From Lachnospiraceae bacterium (GTDB lineage Bacteria > Bacillota > Clostridia > Lachnospirales > Lachnospiraceae): a DNA stretch of 64,000 nt. A program made the translations under genes and the position numbers. Positions 24,762 through 34,412 of the stretch are shown here, piece by piece (position 1 is the stretch's first letter; each line of letters begins with the position of its first letter). The stretch covers positions 124,001 to 188,000 of the forward strand of contig CAJTDL010000001.1 of NCBI GenBank assembly GCA_910575035.1, read 5' to 3'. Below the pieces are notes generated by a model that searched no databases, was not told where the DNA came from, and worked only from the letters and a program-made list of their open reading frames with translations.

Positions 24762-26510
24762 TTAATCTAAATCAATGGTTCCATAAGAGGATGGATTGTC
24801 ATAGCTAGTATCCATATTTACGCTGCTATGTGCGTATTCTTCCCGCAGGACGAATTTTGCAACGAGGCTTTTAAGTATTTCTGCCTGGCTGGAAAGTTCT
24901 TCACTGGTAGCCGCGCTTTCTTCTGCCGTAGCAGAGTTAGTCTGTACCACGCTGGAAATCTGGTTCACGCCGACAGTAACCTGCTCAATGGCGCTTGCCT
25001 GTTCTTCTGCTGCATCAGCAATCCGCTCCACATTGGAAGATGCCTTACGCACTTCTTCCACTACTTTTGCCAGGGATTGTGCCGTAGAGTTGGCAATCTG
25101 TGTGCCGCGCGCTACAGCCTTGATGGAGCTTTCTATCAGCTCGGCAGTATCCTTGGATGCCGCAGAGCTCTTGCTGGCCAGGTTTCGCACTTCATCGGCT
25201 ACAACGGCAAAGCCTTTTCCTGCAATACCTGCACGAGATGCTTCCACAGCCGCATTGAGGGCCAAGATGTTGGTCTGGAAAGCAATGTCTTCAATAGTCT
25301 TGATGATGTTGCCGATTTCATTGGACTTATGGGTAATCTCTTCCATGGCAGCCATCATATTCTTCATCTGTTGGTTACATTCAGCAGCTTCATCGCCAGC
25401 CGTGCTGGACTGGTCTCTTGCGGTAGAGGCGTTCTCGGCAGTTTCCTTTACCTGGTTGGAGATACCAGTGATGGTGGTTGCCAGCTCTTCCACTGCAGAA
25501 GCCTGCTCTGTTGCGCCCTGGGAAAGAGCCTGTGCACCGTCAGATACCTGTTCAGCGCCAGAGGAAACCAAGTCAGCGCTTTGGTTGATCTGGCTTACTG
25601 TGGCGCTCAAGTCACGGTTCAGCTTGCGGATGGATTCTAGAAGGCTCTGGAAATCTCCTACATAACGCTCTTCAGCCTGGGTGCGGACGTCAAAGTTGCC
25701 ATCTGCCATTTCGCTAAGGATCCTGGAAGCGTCTGAGATTACGTCAGCAAGGATGGAAGCCATGTTACGGAAAGAGTTGGCCAGGCTTCCCAATTCATCC
25801 TTGGACTTGTAGGCCACATTGATGTCCAGCTCTCCCTTTACGATCTTTTCTGCGGAACGCTCCAGTTCGCGTACTGGCTTGGTAATGGCTTTTGTCAGGT
25901 AAGTGGAAAGAATCAGGGTAATCAAAAGTGCCACTACTGCCATACCTATCTGCAGCGCAACAAGCGTGCCTTGCATTTTAGTGGTCTCCAGGTAATTGGC
26001 CTCGGCGTCCTCTTGTGCCACATTACTGATCTGTATCAGTGTATTAACGGCTTTTTCTATCAGAGGCTGGTATTCGTCCAGAAGCATATCCTGTGCTGCC
26101 TGCAGGTCATCACTTGCTGTCTTGATGACGGTTTCCTGCATTGACATAGCCTTCTGTAGGTCCTCGGAAAAGCTGTTTAATAATTCCTGGTCGCCTGTAA
26201 AGTTCTCGAATAGCCAAGTTGCGTCTTCTTCCAGCGTGCCGAGCTCTTTTTGCAGATCTTTTGAGTAGGTTTCGCTCTTTTTACCATCATCTTCAATGGT
26301 GATGAAAGAAATGTCTTTTACAATGATCTGCAGACCACGGCGCATATCCATGACCTTGTGGGTGATTTGGTAGCCGACATTATAAAATTCGGAATACTTA
26401 TCAGCATTTTCTGTCAGTCCCATAATCGCAATTGCAACTGTTCCAATGAACAGCAGAATGATGAGCATGAATGTTACCAGTAACTTTGTCCTAATTTTTA
26501 AGTTTTTCAT
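24762..26510 (-). CDS. Methyl-accepting chemotaxis protein
   Basis: A 582-residue transmembrane chemoreceptor. First membrane helix (about 8-30), a four-helix-bundle type extracellular sensor (about 31-185), second helix (about 187-210), HAMP domain (about 210-265) and the cytoplasmic signalling hairpin with its highly conserved tip ([20 protein letters not shown], then [13 protein letters not shown]). The start is placed at 26510 ([11 protein letters not shown]) because AGGGGGAT lies 5 nt upstream; 12 extra codons are open further upstream. It sits on the opposite strand between sigF and spoVAA, which are adjacent in Bacillus. It implies chemotaxis genes elsewhere; ligand unknown. Confidence 0.95.
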   Translation of the reverse strand: MKNLKIRTKLLVTFMLIILLFIGTVAIAIMGLTENADKYSEFYNVGYQITHKVMDMRRGLQIIVKDISFITIEDDGKKSETYSKDLQKELGTLEEDATWLFENFTGDQELLNSFSEDLQKAMSMQETVIKTASDDLQAAQDMLLDEYQPLIEKAVNTLIQISNVAQEDAEANYLETTKMQGTLVALQIGMAVVALLITLILSTYLTKAITKPVRELERSAEKIVKGELDINVAYKSKDELGSLANSFRNMASILADVISDASRILSEMADGNFDVRTQAEERYVGDFQSLLESIRKLNRDLSATVSQINQSADLVSSGAEQVSDGAQALSQGATEQASAVEELATTITGISNQVKETAENASTARDQSSTAGDEAAECNQQMKNMMAAMEEITHKSNEIGNIIKTIEDIAFQTNILALNAAVEASRAGIAGKGFAVVADEVRNLASKSSAASKDTAELIESSIKAVARGTQIANSTAQSLAKVVEEVRKASSNVERIADAAEEQASAIEQVTVGVNQISSVVQTNSATAEESAATSEELSSQAEILKSLVAKFVLREEYAHSSVNMDTSYDNPSSYGTIDLD

Positions 26511-26633
26511 TTGGATCCCCCTATACTTTTTCATATACAATAGCAATTCACCGGATTATGGCCCTGAAATCTTCCAGTGGATACGCATTGCTTATGGATT
26601 TTAGATGTATGGTTTTGCCGCTGCCTACCCATT

Positions 26634-26662
26634 ATTATAATAGAATATTCGCAATCTGTCCA
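26634..26662 (-). promoter_or_regulatory. Sigma-A-type promoter of the chemoreceptor
   Basis: On the minus strand TGGACA (26662-26657), 17-bp spacer, TATAAT (26639-26634), with a leader of about 115 nt before the start. Confidence 0.65.
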
Positions 26663-26683
26663 CTATATTCGCCATAGTTTGTA

Positions 26684-26712
26684 GAATAAAATTTGAATAT
26701 TGTGGCATACTA
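26684..26712 (+). promoter_or_regulatory. Forespore (sigma G/F) promoter of the spoVA operon
   Basis: GAATA (26684-26688), 17-bp spacer, CATACTA (26706-26712). Both match the known forespore pattern (G-H-A-T-R and C-A-T-N-N-T-A). The predicted start of transcription is about 20 nt before the first ATG of the operon. Confidence 0.7.
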
Positions 26713-26741
26713 CACCAAAAGATGGAAAAGGAAGTGAGTAT

Positions 26742-27092
26742 ATGAAACACCGCACAATTTATCGGATATGCCTGTTAGCAGTGATCCTCATCACAATGGC
26801 TGGGGGAATTTTCTATTACATGAATTATGTGGAACGCCAGGTTACAGTGACAGAAGGGACATTGGTGGAGGGGGAAGGCTCCCGCAGCCAGGTTTGCGCG
26901 TTTAGCGCCGCTGCCGGCACAGAAGGATTAGCAAAGGGGAAAGCCCTTTATGACCGGGAAAATGTGCCCAGCGCTGACGGCAATGCAAAAGGGGCGTCAT
27001 CAGAAGGAGGCGCCCAAAGCATGGCGGCAGAGGCAGGCTTTGGGCAGCGTAATGAAAGGAGAGATTCATGGCGACAGACACCGTTTATCTGA
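26742..27092 (+). CDS. Unknown single-pass membrane protein heading the spoVA operon
   Basis: A 116-residue protein of unrecognised family. An N-terminal membrane helix (about residues 5-25: YRICLLAVILITMAGGIFYY) is followed by a polar region (VERQVTVTEGTLVEGEGS) and a low-complexity Gly/Ala/Glu-rich tail. GGAAGTGAG lies 7 nt before the ATG. It is the first gene behind the predicted forespore promoter and overlaps spoVAA by 25 nt, so it should be made in the forespore together with SpoVA proteins. The tail may be weakly constrained. A role in the spore membrane is inference from position only. Confidence 0.6.
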   Translation: MKHRTIYRICLLAVILITMAGGIFYYMNYVERQVTVTEGTLVEGEGSRSQVCAFSAAAGTEGLAKGKALYDRENVPSADGNAKGASSEGGAQSMAAEAGFGQRNERRDSWRQTPFI

Positions 27093-27712
27093 AAATAGAG
27101 CAGAGTGTGCTGGTACGTGAGCCTTCCGTTACCTTAAAGGACATTGCGAAAATAACCTCCACAAACCGACCTCTGGTAAATAAATTAAAGCAGATAAAGG
27201 TTTATGTATTCCATATACCTGCGAACCAAAGCAAAAAAAAGACGCAGGTAGAGGTGTTTTCTGTCCTCAAGATCATAGAATTGATCGGCCAGGAGTTTCC
27301 AAATGTGGAAGTCCAGAATATTGGGGAAAAAGACTTTGTGCTGGAATATGCGCCCAAGGATGAGGTGAAGTGGCTGCAGTACCTGAAAACAGCCATCTTG
27401 TGTATCCTGATTTTCTTTGGGTCGGCATTTACCATTATGACCTTTGACAATGATGTGGGGGTGGGGGAGGTTTTTGCAGATTTTTACCAGCAGGTAATGG
27501 GAACAGAGTCCAATGGCTTTACAGTTCTGGAGGTATGCTATTCCATTGGCTTATTTTTTGGGATTATGGTATTTTTCAACCATTTGGGCCGTAAAAAAAT
27601 TACCCATGACCCTACGCCTATTCAGGTGGAAATGCGTACTTATGAAAAGGATGTGGATACAACATTTATTGAAAATTGCGGCAGGAACGGCACCAGCAAT
27701 GATGTAGATTAA
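27068..27712 (+). CDS. spoVAA: Stage V sporulation protein AA
   Basis: SpoVAA belongs to the SpoVA set that moves dipicolinic acid into the forespore and out at germination. The 214-residue sequence has the SpoVAA N-terminal domain (VYLKIEQSVLVREPSVTLKDIAKITS) and two C-terminal hydrophobic segments (about 112-132 and 157-178). RBS AAAGGAGAG directly upstream. It overlaps the preceding ORF by 25 nt in another frame, and spoVAB follows. Confidence 0.92.
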   Translation: MATDTVYLKIEQSVLVREPSVTLKDIAKITSTNRPLVNKLKQIKVYVFHIPANQSKKKTQVEVFSVLKIIELIGQEFPNVEVQNIGEKDFVLEYAPKDEVKWLQYLKTAILCILIFFGSAFTIMTFDNDVGVGEVFADFYQQVMGTESNGFTVLEVCYSIGLFFGIMVFFNHLGRKKITHDPTPIQVEMRTYEKDVDTTFIENCGRNGTSNDVD

Positions 27713-27776
27713 AGAGTTACGCAGGATGCCTGCGGCAGGAGAGGCGCTGGCGGCGTGAGCCCAAAGGGCAGATAGG

Positions 27777-28352
27777 ATGGCGGCAGCAGGAGGGGCATCA
27801 GCAATTATGCAGGCTCAAGAGGCAGGCAAATTCCTTGGCCTGCCAGCAGCTCTGGTTGCAAAGACAGAAAAGGGCGGCTCGCCAGTTGTTAAAGAAGATG
27901 CGGAGATTTGGGAGGGATTGGCAAGGATGTGGATGAAGCAGGTATTTTTGGGTTTTATCGGGCTGGCAAGCGGCGCAGCCATTTCAGCGGGAGTATTCAG
28001 CTTTATTATTTCCATTGGGGTAGTCCCCCGTATTATTGGGAAAAGCCGCACGGCGTTTGACATTATGGCTTATGAGAATGCTGTCTTGCTGGGGGGAACC
28101 GTAGGGAACCTGATGGCCTTATTTCCTATAAAAGTGCCTTTGGGTATTGGGATTGTGATTCTATTTGGGCTCTCGGCGGGGATTTTCACTGGCTGCCTGT
28201 CGGTAGCCCTGGCAGAGATACTGAATACGTTTCCCATTATGTTCCGAAGGTTTGGCATAAAGGAAGGGCTGAGCTGGATGCTGTTTTTCATGGCATTGGG
28301 GAAGGCAGCAGGTGCATTGTATTTCTATATAAACCATATGCAGAAGATGTAG
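27777..28352 (+). CDS. spoVAB: Stage V sporulation protein AB with possible N-terminal extension
   Basis: A polytopic membrane protein of the SpoVA dipicolinate system. The recognisable family sequence begins at about residue 51 (MWMKQVFLGFIGLASGAAISAGVFSF) and contains GVVPRI and ENAVLLGGTVGNL, with about four to five helices. From the ATG at 27777 the frame has 50 additional low-complexity residues with no family match. An in-frame ATG at 27927 with GGAGGG 10 nt before it would give the usual length of about 141. The shorter form is quite possible; both are open. Confidence 0.88.
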   Translation: MAAAGGASAIMQAQEAGKFLGLPAALVAKTEKGGSPVVKEDAEIWEGLARMWMKQVFLGFIGLASGAAISAGVFSFIISIGVVPRIIGKSRTAFDIMAYENAVLLGGTVGNLMALFPIKVPLGIGIVILFGLSAGIFTGCLSVALAEILNTFPIMFRRFGIKEGLSWMLFFMALGKAAGALYFYINHMQKM

Positions 28353-28478
28353 GGACGAAATTATGGCTGTGTAAAAAGCGCTCAGCCTATTCCCTGCCCG
28401 GAAAGGGAATAAATTACGGGATGACCAGAGGGGATACAAAAAGAGAAATATAGATAATGAGTATCGGAAACGGAGGAA

Positions 28479-28994
28479 ATGATTTTGGAACAGAAAATAA
28501 TGGGGCAGGATAACAAAGAGTCAGAAACAATGGAAGAAAAAGAAAAGAAAAATCAGGAATACAATGAATATGTAAAAAAGGTAACTCCCACCCATTCCTT
28601 GCCAGCCAATATGGCAAAGGCCTTTGTGTTGGGCGGGCTGATCTGTATATTGGGGCAGCTGATCCTGAATATTGCAATGGATACCTTTGGGCTGGACAAG
28701 GAAACCGCTGGGGGCTGGTGCAGCATGCTGCTGGTGCTCCTCAGCGTGCTGCTGACAGGGCTGAATATCTATCCCACCATTGCAAACTGGGGCGGGGCAG
28801 GCGCATTGGTGCCAATCACAGGCTTTGCCAATTCCGTGGCTGCGCCTGCCATTGAGTTCCAGAAGGAAGGGCAGGTGTTTGGGATTGGGTGTAAGATTTT
28901 TACGATTGCTGGGCCGGTGATTCTGTATGGAATCTTTACGAGCTGGGCGTTGGGGCTGATTTATTGGATTGGGAAGTGCTTTGGAGTATTTTGA
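28479..28994 (+). CDS. spoVAC: Stage V sporulation protein AC
   Basis: SpoVAC is the membrane channel component of the dipicolinate system, described as mechanosensitive in Bacillus. After a charged N-terminus (about 1-40) there are four hydrophobic segments, with AFVLGGLICILGQ, NWGGAGALVPITGFANSVAAPAIEFQ and GQVFGIGCKIFTIAGPVILYG. ATG 28479 is only 1-2 nt from the CGGAGGA ribosome site, so the TTG at 28485 may be the true start. The gene is intact. spoVAD should follow directly but lies 8.9 kb away, and a decayed second copy of this gene's 3' end is at 31145-31276. Confidence 0.93.
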   Translation: MILEQKIMGQDNKESETMEEKEKKNQEYNEYVKKVTPTHSLPANMAKAFVLGGLICILGQLILNIAMDTFGLDKETAGGWCSMLLVLLSVLLTGLNIYPTIANWGGAGALVPITGFANSVAAPAIEFQKEGQVFGIGCKIFTIAGPVILYGIFTSWALGLIYWIGKCFGVF

Positions 28995-29011
28995 TGGAAG
29001 TTTGAGGGAAG

Positions 29012-29233
29012 TTACAAAAAAGATATGGTATTAGTCAATTGCAGCATATGAAAAGCGGTCTGGTGGGAGAACCCATATTTTTCAGAAAAGCTGTCCAATG
29101 ACTCAACGCAGAGGGGATGATGTATAAAGCCCGCCCATACGGACTGGCTGTAATGGGAATTGGCCATTAACGTATTGGTTGTATGCATAAAGGCTTGTAG
29201 GTAGTCATGACATAAATGAATTAAAAACGACAC
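29012..29233 (-). pseudogene. Possible transposase remnant; otherwise a 627-bp gene-poor stretch
   Basis: A minus-strand frame of 73 codons reads VWAGFIHHPLC...SEKYGFSHQTAFHM, reminiscent of the VWxxFI ... TxFYWRH region of IS1595-type transposases, but decayed and without a ribosome site. The rest of 28995-29621 is AT-rich; a 59-codon plus-strand frame (29350-29529) has no ribosome site or recognisable family. I see no intact gene in this stretch. Confidence 0.3.
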
Positions 29234-29621
29234 ACTTTTTGACTAACACCAAAGATATAGAAACAGAGCTTGTATTATGGGCAGGGTAGCGAATGAAATA
29301 ATTTGTTAGCCTGCTTTTTATTGTACATTTGTCTTTTTTCTAATATAATATGGATATGTTAAAAAGCAGAGAAGATTTTTCTGTAACAGAAAAAAGTATT
29401 TTTACAGAAAAAGAGATACAAATGCTAAAGTTGATGAAGGATGGAATCTGTCTGGTTGATGAGCATAACGTGGATGTCTGTTCTGGTACGCAATCTTATG
29501 GTTTGTCCAAACCGGCAACAAAAACTTGAATGGGTGAATTAGGATTCCATTATATGGAGGATGTTCTTGGCTATGTGCCCGGTTGGAGAAAAAAATACTT
29601 ATGATTTTGTAAGGAGTATGT

Positions 29622-31059
29622 ATGGAAAAACTGTTTGAACTGGCAAAATTTGATTCCTACAAAGAAGATAACCGCAGGGAAGATAAAAAGGCAGAAGGCG
29701 GACTTCCAAATAGCCTATGGGATACCTATTCTGCTTTTGCCAATTGCTATGGCGGTGTTAGTATTCTTGGGGTAAAAGAGGATAAATCAGGCAATTGGCA
29801 TACAGCCGGATTGAAAAATGCGGCAAAATTGAAGAAGGATTTCTGGGATACCATTAGCAACCATAAAAAGGTGAGTATAAATCTTCTGAAGGATGATGAT
29901 GTAGAAACTTTTTCGGTGGCTGGCACGGATGATTGTATAATGGTAATCTGGGTGCCGAGTGCAAAGCGGGAGCAAAAGCCTGTATACATTAATGACGACT
30001 TGTTTGGAGGAACCTTTCGCAGAAATTGGGAGGGAGATTACCATTGTACCAGATTGCGGATAAAAACAATGCTGCGGGATCAGGCAGAAGAAACAATAAA
30101 TATGGAAGTACTTGACGAGGCCGAAATTGAGGATTTGAATCAAGATTCCATTCGGGGTTATCGTAACAGTCATAAATCCTTTAAGCCAGGTCATCTATTT
30201 GAGAGATTGGGTGATAATGAGTATCTCAGAGTGATTGGGGCGGAAGGAATTTCCAAAGAGGACAAAAGACTTCATTCCACTGCCGCTGGAATGCTTATGT
30301 TTGGTAATGAGTATGATATTGTGAGATATTTTCCGGAATATTTTTTGGATTACAGGGAAAATCCAGATACAGTAATCAGATGGACCGATAGGCTTCAATC
30401 GTCATCTGGCGAATGGTCAGGAAATCTATTTGATTTTTATTTTCGCGTATACAATAAGATGATTAAAGATATCAAAGTTCCGTTTAAGATGCAGGGGGGG
30501 GCGGATTGACGATATTCCGGTTCACAGGGCATTACGGGAAGCGTTGGCAAATTGCATTATTAATACAGATTTTTATGGAAAATATGGTGTACTCATAATT
30601 AAAGAAGATGATAAAGTCATATTGGAGAATCCTGGTTATATTAGACTCGGAAAAGAACAGATGCGTAGGGGGGAATCCGACCCACGAAATAAGAGTTTGA
30701 TGAAAATGTTAAATTTGATAGATATAGGTGAACACGCGGGCAGCGGAGTACCGAATATATTTAATGTATGGGAAGATGAGGGCTGGGAGGAGCCTGTCAT
30801 AAAAGAAAGCTTTGATCCGGATAGAACGTTATTGCTCTTAAAATTTATTAAAAAACAAGCGATAAAAACAGTAAAGAATATGAAAGAAATTAGGTTATAT
30901 TTGCAAAAGCATAAAACAGCAAAAACAAGCGATATTGCAGAATTGCTTGGCTTGAGCATGGCAAGAACGAGGGTAATACTTTCTGAAATGGATGATGTTG
31001 AGACATTGGGAATAAATAGAACAAGAAGATATCGACTGCGGGAAAAGGCTAATAAATGA
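29622..31059 (+). pseudogene. AlbA_2/HATPase_c_4 type DNA-binding protein, frameshifted at a G8 tract
   Basis: Two consecutive frames (29622-30509 and 30544-31059) make one gene of about 480 codons. The first carries the AlbA_2-type domain (YSAFANCYGGVSILGVKED, residues about 30-60). The second carries the ATP-binding HATPase_c_4-like segment (REALANCIINTDFYG, GEHAGSGVPNIFNVWEDEGW) and a C-terminal winged helix (TSDIAELLGLSMARTRVILSEM). Removing one G from the eight-G run at 30494-30501 joins them exactly (KMQGG then RIDDIPVHRALREAL). RBS AAGGAG. Family members are seen near mobile or defence genes; the function here is unknown. It is a pseudogene, a phase-variable gene or a sequencing error. 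Confidence 0.8.
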
Positions 31060-31144
31060 ATGCTTGAAATAGCTGGGGATGGATCAGAAAAACATTTTTA
31101 TCAGGGCTGTGACAAAATAATAAATGGGTTCTAACTTGACACAA

Positions 31145-31276
31145 GCAGAAGTGCAGGTCTTTGGAATTGGGTGTAAGATCTTTACCTTCATAGAGCCGGT
31201 GATTTAGTATGGGATATTTACCAGCTGGGTACTGGGGCTGGTTTATTGGATTGGGAAGATGATGGGGATATTTTAA
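31145..31276 (+). pseudogene. Decayed second copy of the spoVAC 3' end
   Basis: Reading in frame gives VQVFGIGCKIFTFIEPVI, a TAG stop, then YGIFTSWVLGLVYWIGKMM and a final stop. This parallels the last 43 residues of the intact spoVAC (28866-28994), with roughly 80% nucleotide identity by eye and no gaps. It has one in-frame stop and no upstream part. It marks the far side of the first inserted segment. Confidence 0.88.
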
Positions 31277-31510
31277 CAATACAGTTGGTTAAACACCAAT
31301 ATTATAATGCAGGCAGGATAATGAGGGAAGAAAGAACTTTCATTATTCTGCTTTTCATATTTCTTGGCAATGATAAAAATACTAAAAAGATTATTTTTGC
31401 TATTGGTTAATTATAGTGGTAAGATTGTGACACTGTTCTTCAAGAAGGCACAATCAGTCCTCGTTTAAGGAGGAAGAACCGTATACGGACAATTATTCTT
31501 TTGGCTGCTG

Positions 31511-31723
31511 ATGGAGGAGCTAATTCAATCGAGACAGAAGGAATATTATGAGGCACTTGGGGCTGTGGACAGACAGGCGGACAGCGCCGGATTCGTGGAA
31601 CTAATGTTGGAAATTATAAGGGATAATTTGTTGGAGATAACGGTTGTTGGCCGCAATACCGACCAAGATGGCGGTTCTGTGAATCAGCTTCTTTCCGTAC
31701 TGGGGGATAATATAAATTTTTAG
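31511..31723 (+). pseudogene. C-terminal fragment of a Fic family protein
   Basis: The 70-residue frame (SRQKEYYEALGAVDRQADSAG, FVELMLEIIRDNLLE, then a Asp/Gln-rich linker and QLLSVLGD) corresponds to the C-terminal part of Fic/DOC AMP-transferases. The catalytic HPFxxGNGR motif is absent, since the gene's 5' part is missing. Not expected to be functional. Confidence 0.55.
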
Positions 31724-31855
31724 AATATATGGAAGCAAAAGAGGCTGAATTCTAAATCTCTATCTGCTGTGATATTAAACTGCCAGAGTAATATTTTAAC
31801 CAAAAGAACTGCAGTTGCAAAAAAGTGGAAAGCGTGTATAATTCTAGTGACAACG

Positions 31856-31898
31856 AACAAGGATGCAACAATTGCTATAAAATTGTTGCATCCTTGTT
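31856..31898. terminator. Perfect 18-bp hairpin
   Basis: AACAAGGATGCAACAATT (31856-31873), 7-nt loop, and its exact complement (31881-31898). The T-run after it is poor. It may be a terminator of lost genes or part of a small mobile element; it lies about 120 bp left of the IS element. Confidence 0.45.
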
Positions 31899-32018
31899 TA
31901 CACCTAATATATCGTACTGAACCCAAAATACTTAACAGGGAAAACAAAATTTCTTGAAATTTCTTTTGCTTAAGAATGTTAAGACATGTGTTCTTCAGTT
32001 AATAACCATGGCTTACTA

Positions 32019-33276
32019 GTGTGCTGACCTGTTGATATTTATGGCAAGATATGGTGTGATAAAAAGAAACGGCAGTGTTACATTTATGGGTAGAACAAGA
32101 ACATACCATATCTTTTTATCCGATGATGAGAAAAAGATGCTCTATAATACAATAAACAATAAAAAAACATGTAAAACGATCATACGCAGATGTTCCATAC
32201 TCCTTGAATTGGATGAAAATGCATCTGCACACCTCACCCAGATCCAGATTGCAAAATCATACGGCGTTAGCAAGGCAACGGTTTCAAATATTGTAAGAGC
32301 GTACGTGGATGGCGGCATTCAGGCGCTCACATCCATTAAGCGTAACCCGAAATCAAATGTCCGCAGGAAAGCGGACGGCAGAGCTGAAGCTGAGATTGTC
32401 AGGATTGCCTGTGGGCCGGCTCCAGAAGGGAGGTGCCGGTGGACGCTGCGCCTGCTGGAAAAGCAAGTCCGCCTGGAGTTTGATGAGCCTATCGGGCGGG
32501 AAACCATCCGCCGTGTTTTAAAAAAACGAACTCCGTCCCCACATGAATGAATACTGGTGCATTCCGCCAAAGGGAAATGCGGATTTTATAGCGCACATGG
32601 AGGATATCCTGGATGTATATGAAATGCCGTATAACCCGCAAATCCCGGTGGTCTGCATGGATGAAAAGCCATACCAGATGTTGGACAACCGTTTGGAGCC
32701 GCTGCCTATGCGCTGTGGAGATATACAAAAAACGGATTCCGAATATATCCGTAAAGGAACTTGCAGTATTTTCATTTTTGTGGAGCCGCTGTCGGGATGG
32801 CGCTATGCCAGCGTACAGGAGCGGCGAACAGCAGAAGACTGGGCTTTAGAAATAAAACACCTTCTGACGGAATGTTATCCGTGCCATGAAAAAATCATCC
32901 TGGTGATGGACAACCTGAATACACATGCACTGGCATCGCTGTATAAATGTTTTCCGGCGCCAGAAGCCCGCAGCTTTGCAAAAAGGCTTGAAATCCACTA
33001 TACACCGAAACATGGGAGTTGGCTGAATATCGCAGAGACCGGGCTGAATGCCATGACACGCCAGTGTCTCGCCCGCCGGTTCATGGAGCTGGAAACCGTC
33101 CGGAAAGAAGTTTCTGCCTGGGAAAATATGCGTAATGAAGATGCGTGTAAAGTAACCTGGCATTTTACGGCAGACGACGCGCGGAATAAGTTGGCTTCCT
33201 TGTATCCAAAATTTTCTTCTTCAGAGGAGTAAAATACCTCTGCAGAATTACCATAAATACCAGTGAGCCAGTACAC
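32019..33276 (+). mobile_element. IS630-family insertion sequence, 1258 bp
   Basis: The left end GTGTGCTGACC...TATTTA and the reverse complement of the right end GTGTACTGGCT...TATTTA match at most positions over 23-26 bp. The element is flanked by TA dinucleotides (32017-32018 and 33277-33278), the target duplication typical for IS630. It carries one transposase gene, in two frames. It sits next to a truncated BCCT gene, so it may have taken part in the rearrangement there. Confidence 0.8.
32041..33232 (+). CDS. IS630-family transposase in two overlapping frames
   Basis: Frame 1 (32041-32550) encodes helix-turn-helix DNA-binding domains (QIAKSYGVSKATVSNIVRAY) up to RRVLKK. Frame 2 (ATG at 32543, end 33232) encodes the DDE catalytic domain: CMDEKPYQ, LVMDNLNTH and WLNIAETGLNAM supply the three acidic residues. 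The frames meet at a seven-A run (32520-32526); a +1 or -2 shift there would restore RRVLK-NELRPHMNEYW. IS630 elements are known to use frameshifting, so the arrangement may be programmed; equally the run may have lost bases. No clear ribosome site before the ATG; a TTG at 32032 is in frame. Confidence 0.85.
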
Positions 33277-33305
33277 TAGGCGGGATCCTGCCGCTTTTCC
33301 GGGCA

Positions 33306-33916
33306 GAGGTGAATACGCTTGGGCTTTATGCCCAGAATTTTATCCGTATGCTCACTTATACAGACCCTTACGGGGATGGGGCTTTGTGGGGAGTTGGACG
33401 GTGTGGTACTGGGCATGGCTTATCGTGTATATGCCGCTTATGGGCGTGTTTAACGCCAGGATTTCCAAAGGGAGGACGTTGATGGAGGTAGCGGTAGGGC
33501 AGATGGTTTTTTGCAGCCTTGGCTGCTGGGCTGCAATGTCCACACTTGGGAATTACGCCATAAAGCTCCAGCAGGGCGACCTGAATATTGACCATAGGAT
33601 TGTATGTGAAGCAGTATTGACTGCCTGCCGCCCAGTCGGCGGCTATGATGCCGAGCGTATCTATGCCTTTGAAACGCCCTCGTCTACAGAGTGGAATTAT
33701 ACCTACGCAGAGCCGTTTGTCCCATCCGTCTATTTTGATATTTCAAAAACCCTGGATGCGAAGATTGAATGGATGCAGTGTTACCAAAGTGAGCGTGCAG
33801 CCTTCCCACATCCCCGGAGCCTAGAGGCGCTGTGTGCATTAGCGGCATACCGTGGGAGCAATATAGGGGTTGGAAGGGCAGAGGCTTTTATGGCGCTGCG
33901 TGAGGTATACCGATAG
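33306..33916 (+). pseudogene. Chimera of a BCCT transporter fragment and a PIG-L deacetylase C-terminus
   Basis: The first part reads as a betaine/choline/carnitine transporter: NTLGLYAQNFIRMLTYTDP in one frame, then after a frameshift near 33390 SWTVWYWAWLIVYMPLMGVFNARISKGRT. At about 33565 it changes within a continuous frame to the C-terminal half of a PIG-L/LmbE deacetylase (GDLNIDHRIVCEAVLTACRP, STEWNYTYAEPFVPSVYFDI, FPHPRSLEALCALAAYRG). Neither part is complete: the BCCT core helices and the PIG-L metal site (AHPDD) are missing. Probably two truncated genes joined by deletion. An ORF of 217 codons spans it, but no function is expected. Confidence 0.75.
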
Positions 33917-34120
33917 GTTCCCGCTTCTTCCACAATGGTTCCTGCATACGCCCAGGCCTAACCCGATACAGGCGGATGGCAGGCATTTAGGATTTTCAAT
34001 ATGGCCAATCATTTAAAAATATAGAATCCGGATAATAATAGAAGAAAGAGATTTCAAGCCTGTGTGTATAAAAAGCCTTCTTTTTGTGAAAAATGTAAAA
34101 AACAGAAGGAAGGAGAATGC

Positions 34121-34306
34121 ATGGACAACAAATACGAAATGCCTTTAGGCCTTAGCTTCCAATTGGGATTAAATGAAAAGGCTCTCAATGCCTATGCACA
34201 TTTGAGCGATGAGGAAAAAAGGCAGGTAGTGGAAGCTGCCAGGAATGTAAGCTCCAAAGCTGAGATGCAGCAGCTGGTGTCTAGCCTGGAGCGGGATTTT
34301 ATGTAG
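34121..34306 (+). CDS. Small conserved-looking protein of 61 residues
   Basis: ATG 34121 follows AAGGAAGGAG (34107-34116) at ideal spacing and opens a 61-codon frame: MDNKYEMPLGLSFQLGLNEK, AYAHLSDEEKRQVVEAAR, SSKAEMQQLVSSLER. It is amphipathic and helical with no export signal. I have the impression of similar short proteins in other Lachnospiraceae, but cannot name a family. An in-frame upstream ATG (34064) lacks a ribosome site. It is the first intact gene after the decayed region. Confidence 0.75.
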   Translation: MDNKYEMPLGLSFQLGLNEKALNAYAHLSDEEKRQVVEAARNVSSKAEMQQLVSSLERDFM

Positions 34307-34412
34307 GGGACGGCATGGAGCCGTTTGTGGTGGTTTTAGATTCCGTCGGAAGGGGGATGAAGCGTTTTGGTGGCTTTAGCATCCACCAGGCATTGAGTAA
34401 TTACTGGCATTG

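Noticed and set aside
29350-29529. 59-codon frame starting MDMLKSRED
   Set aside because: No ribosome site, no recognised family, in a decayed region; could be a remnant of a regulator but nothing supports it.
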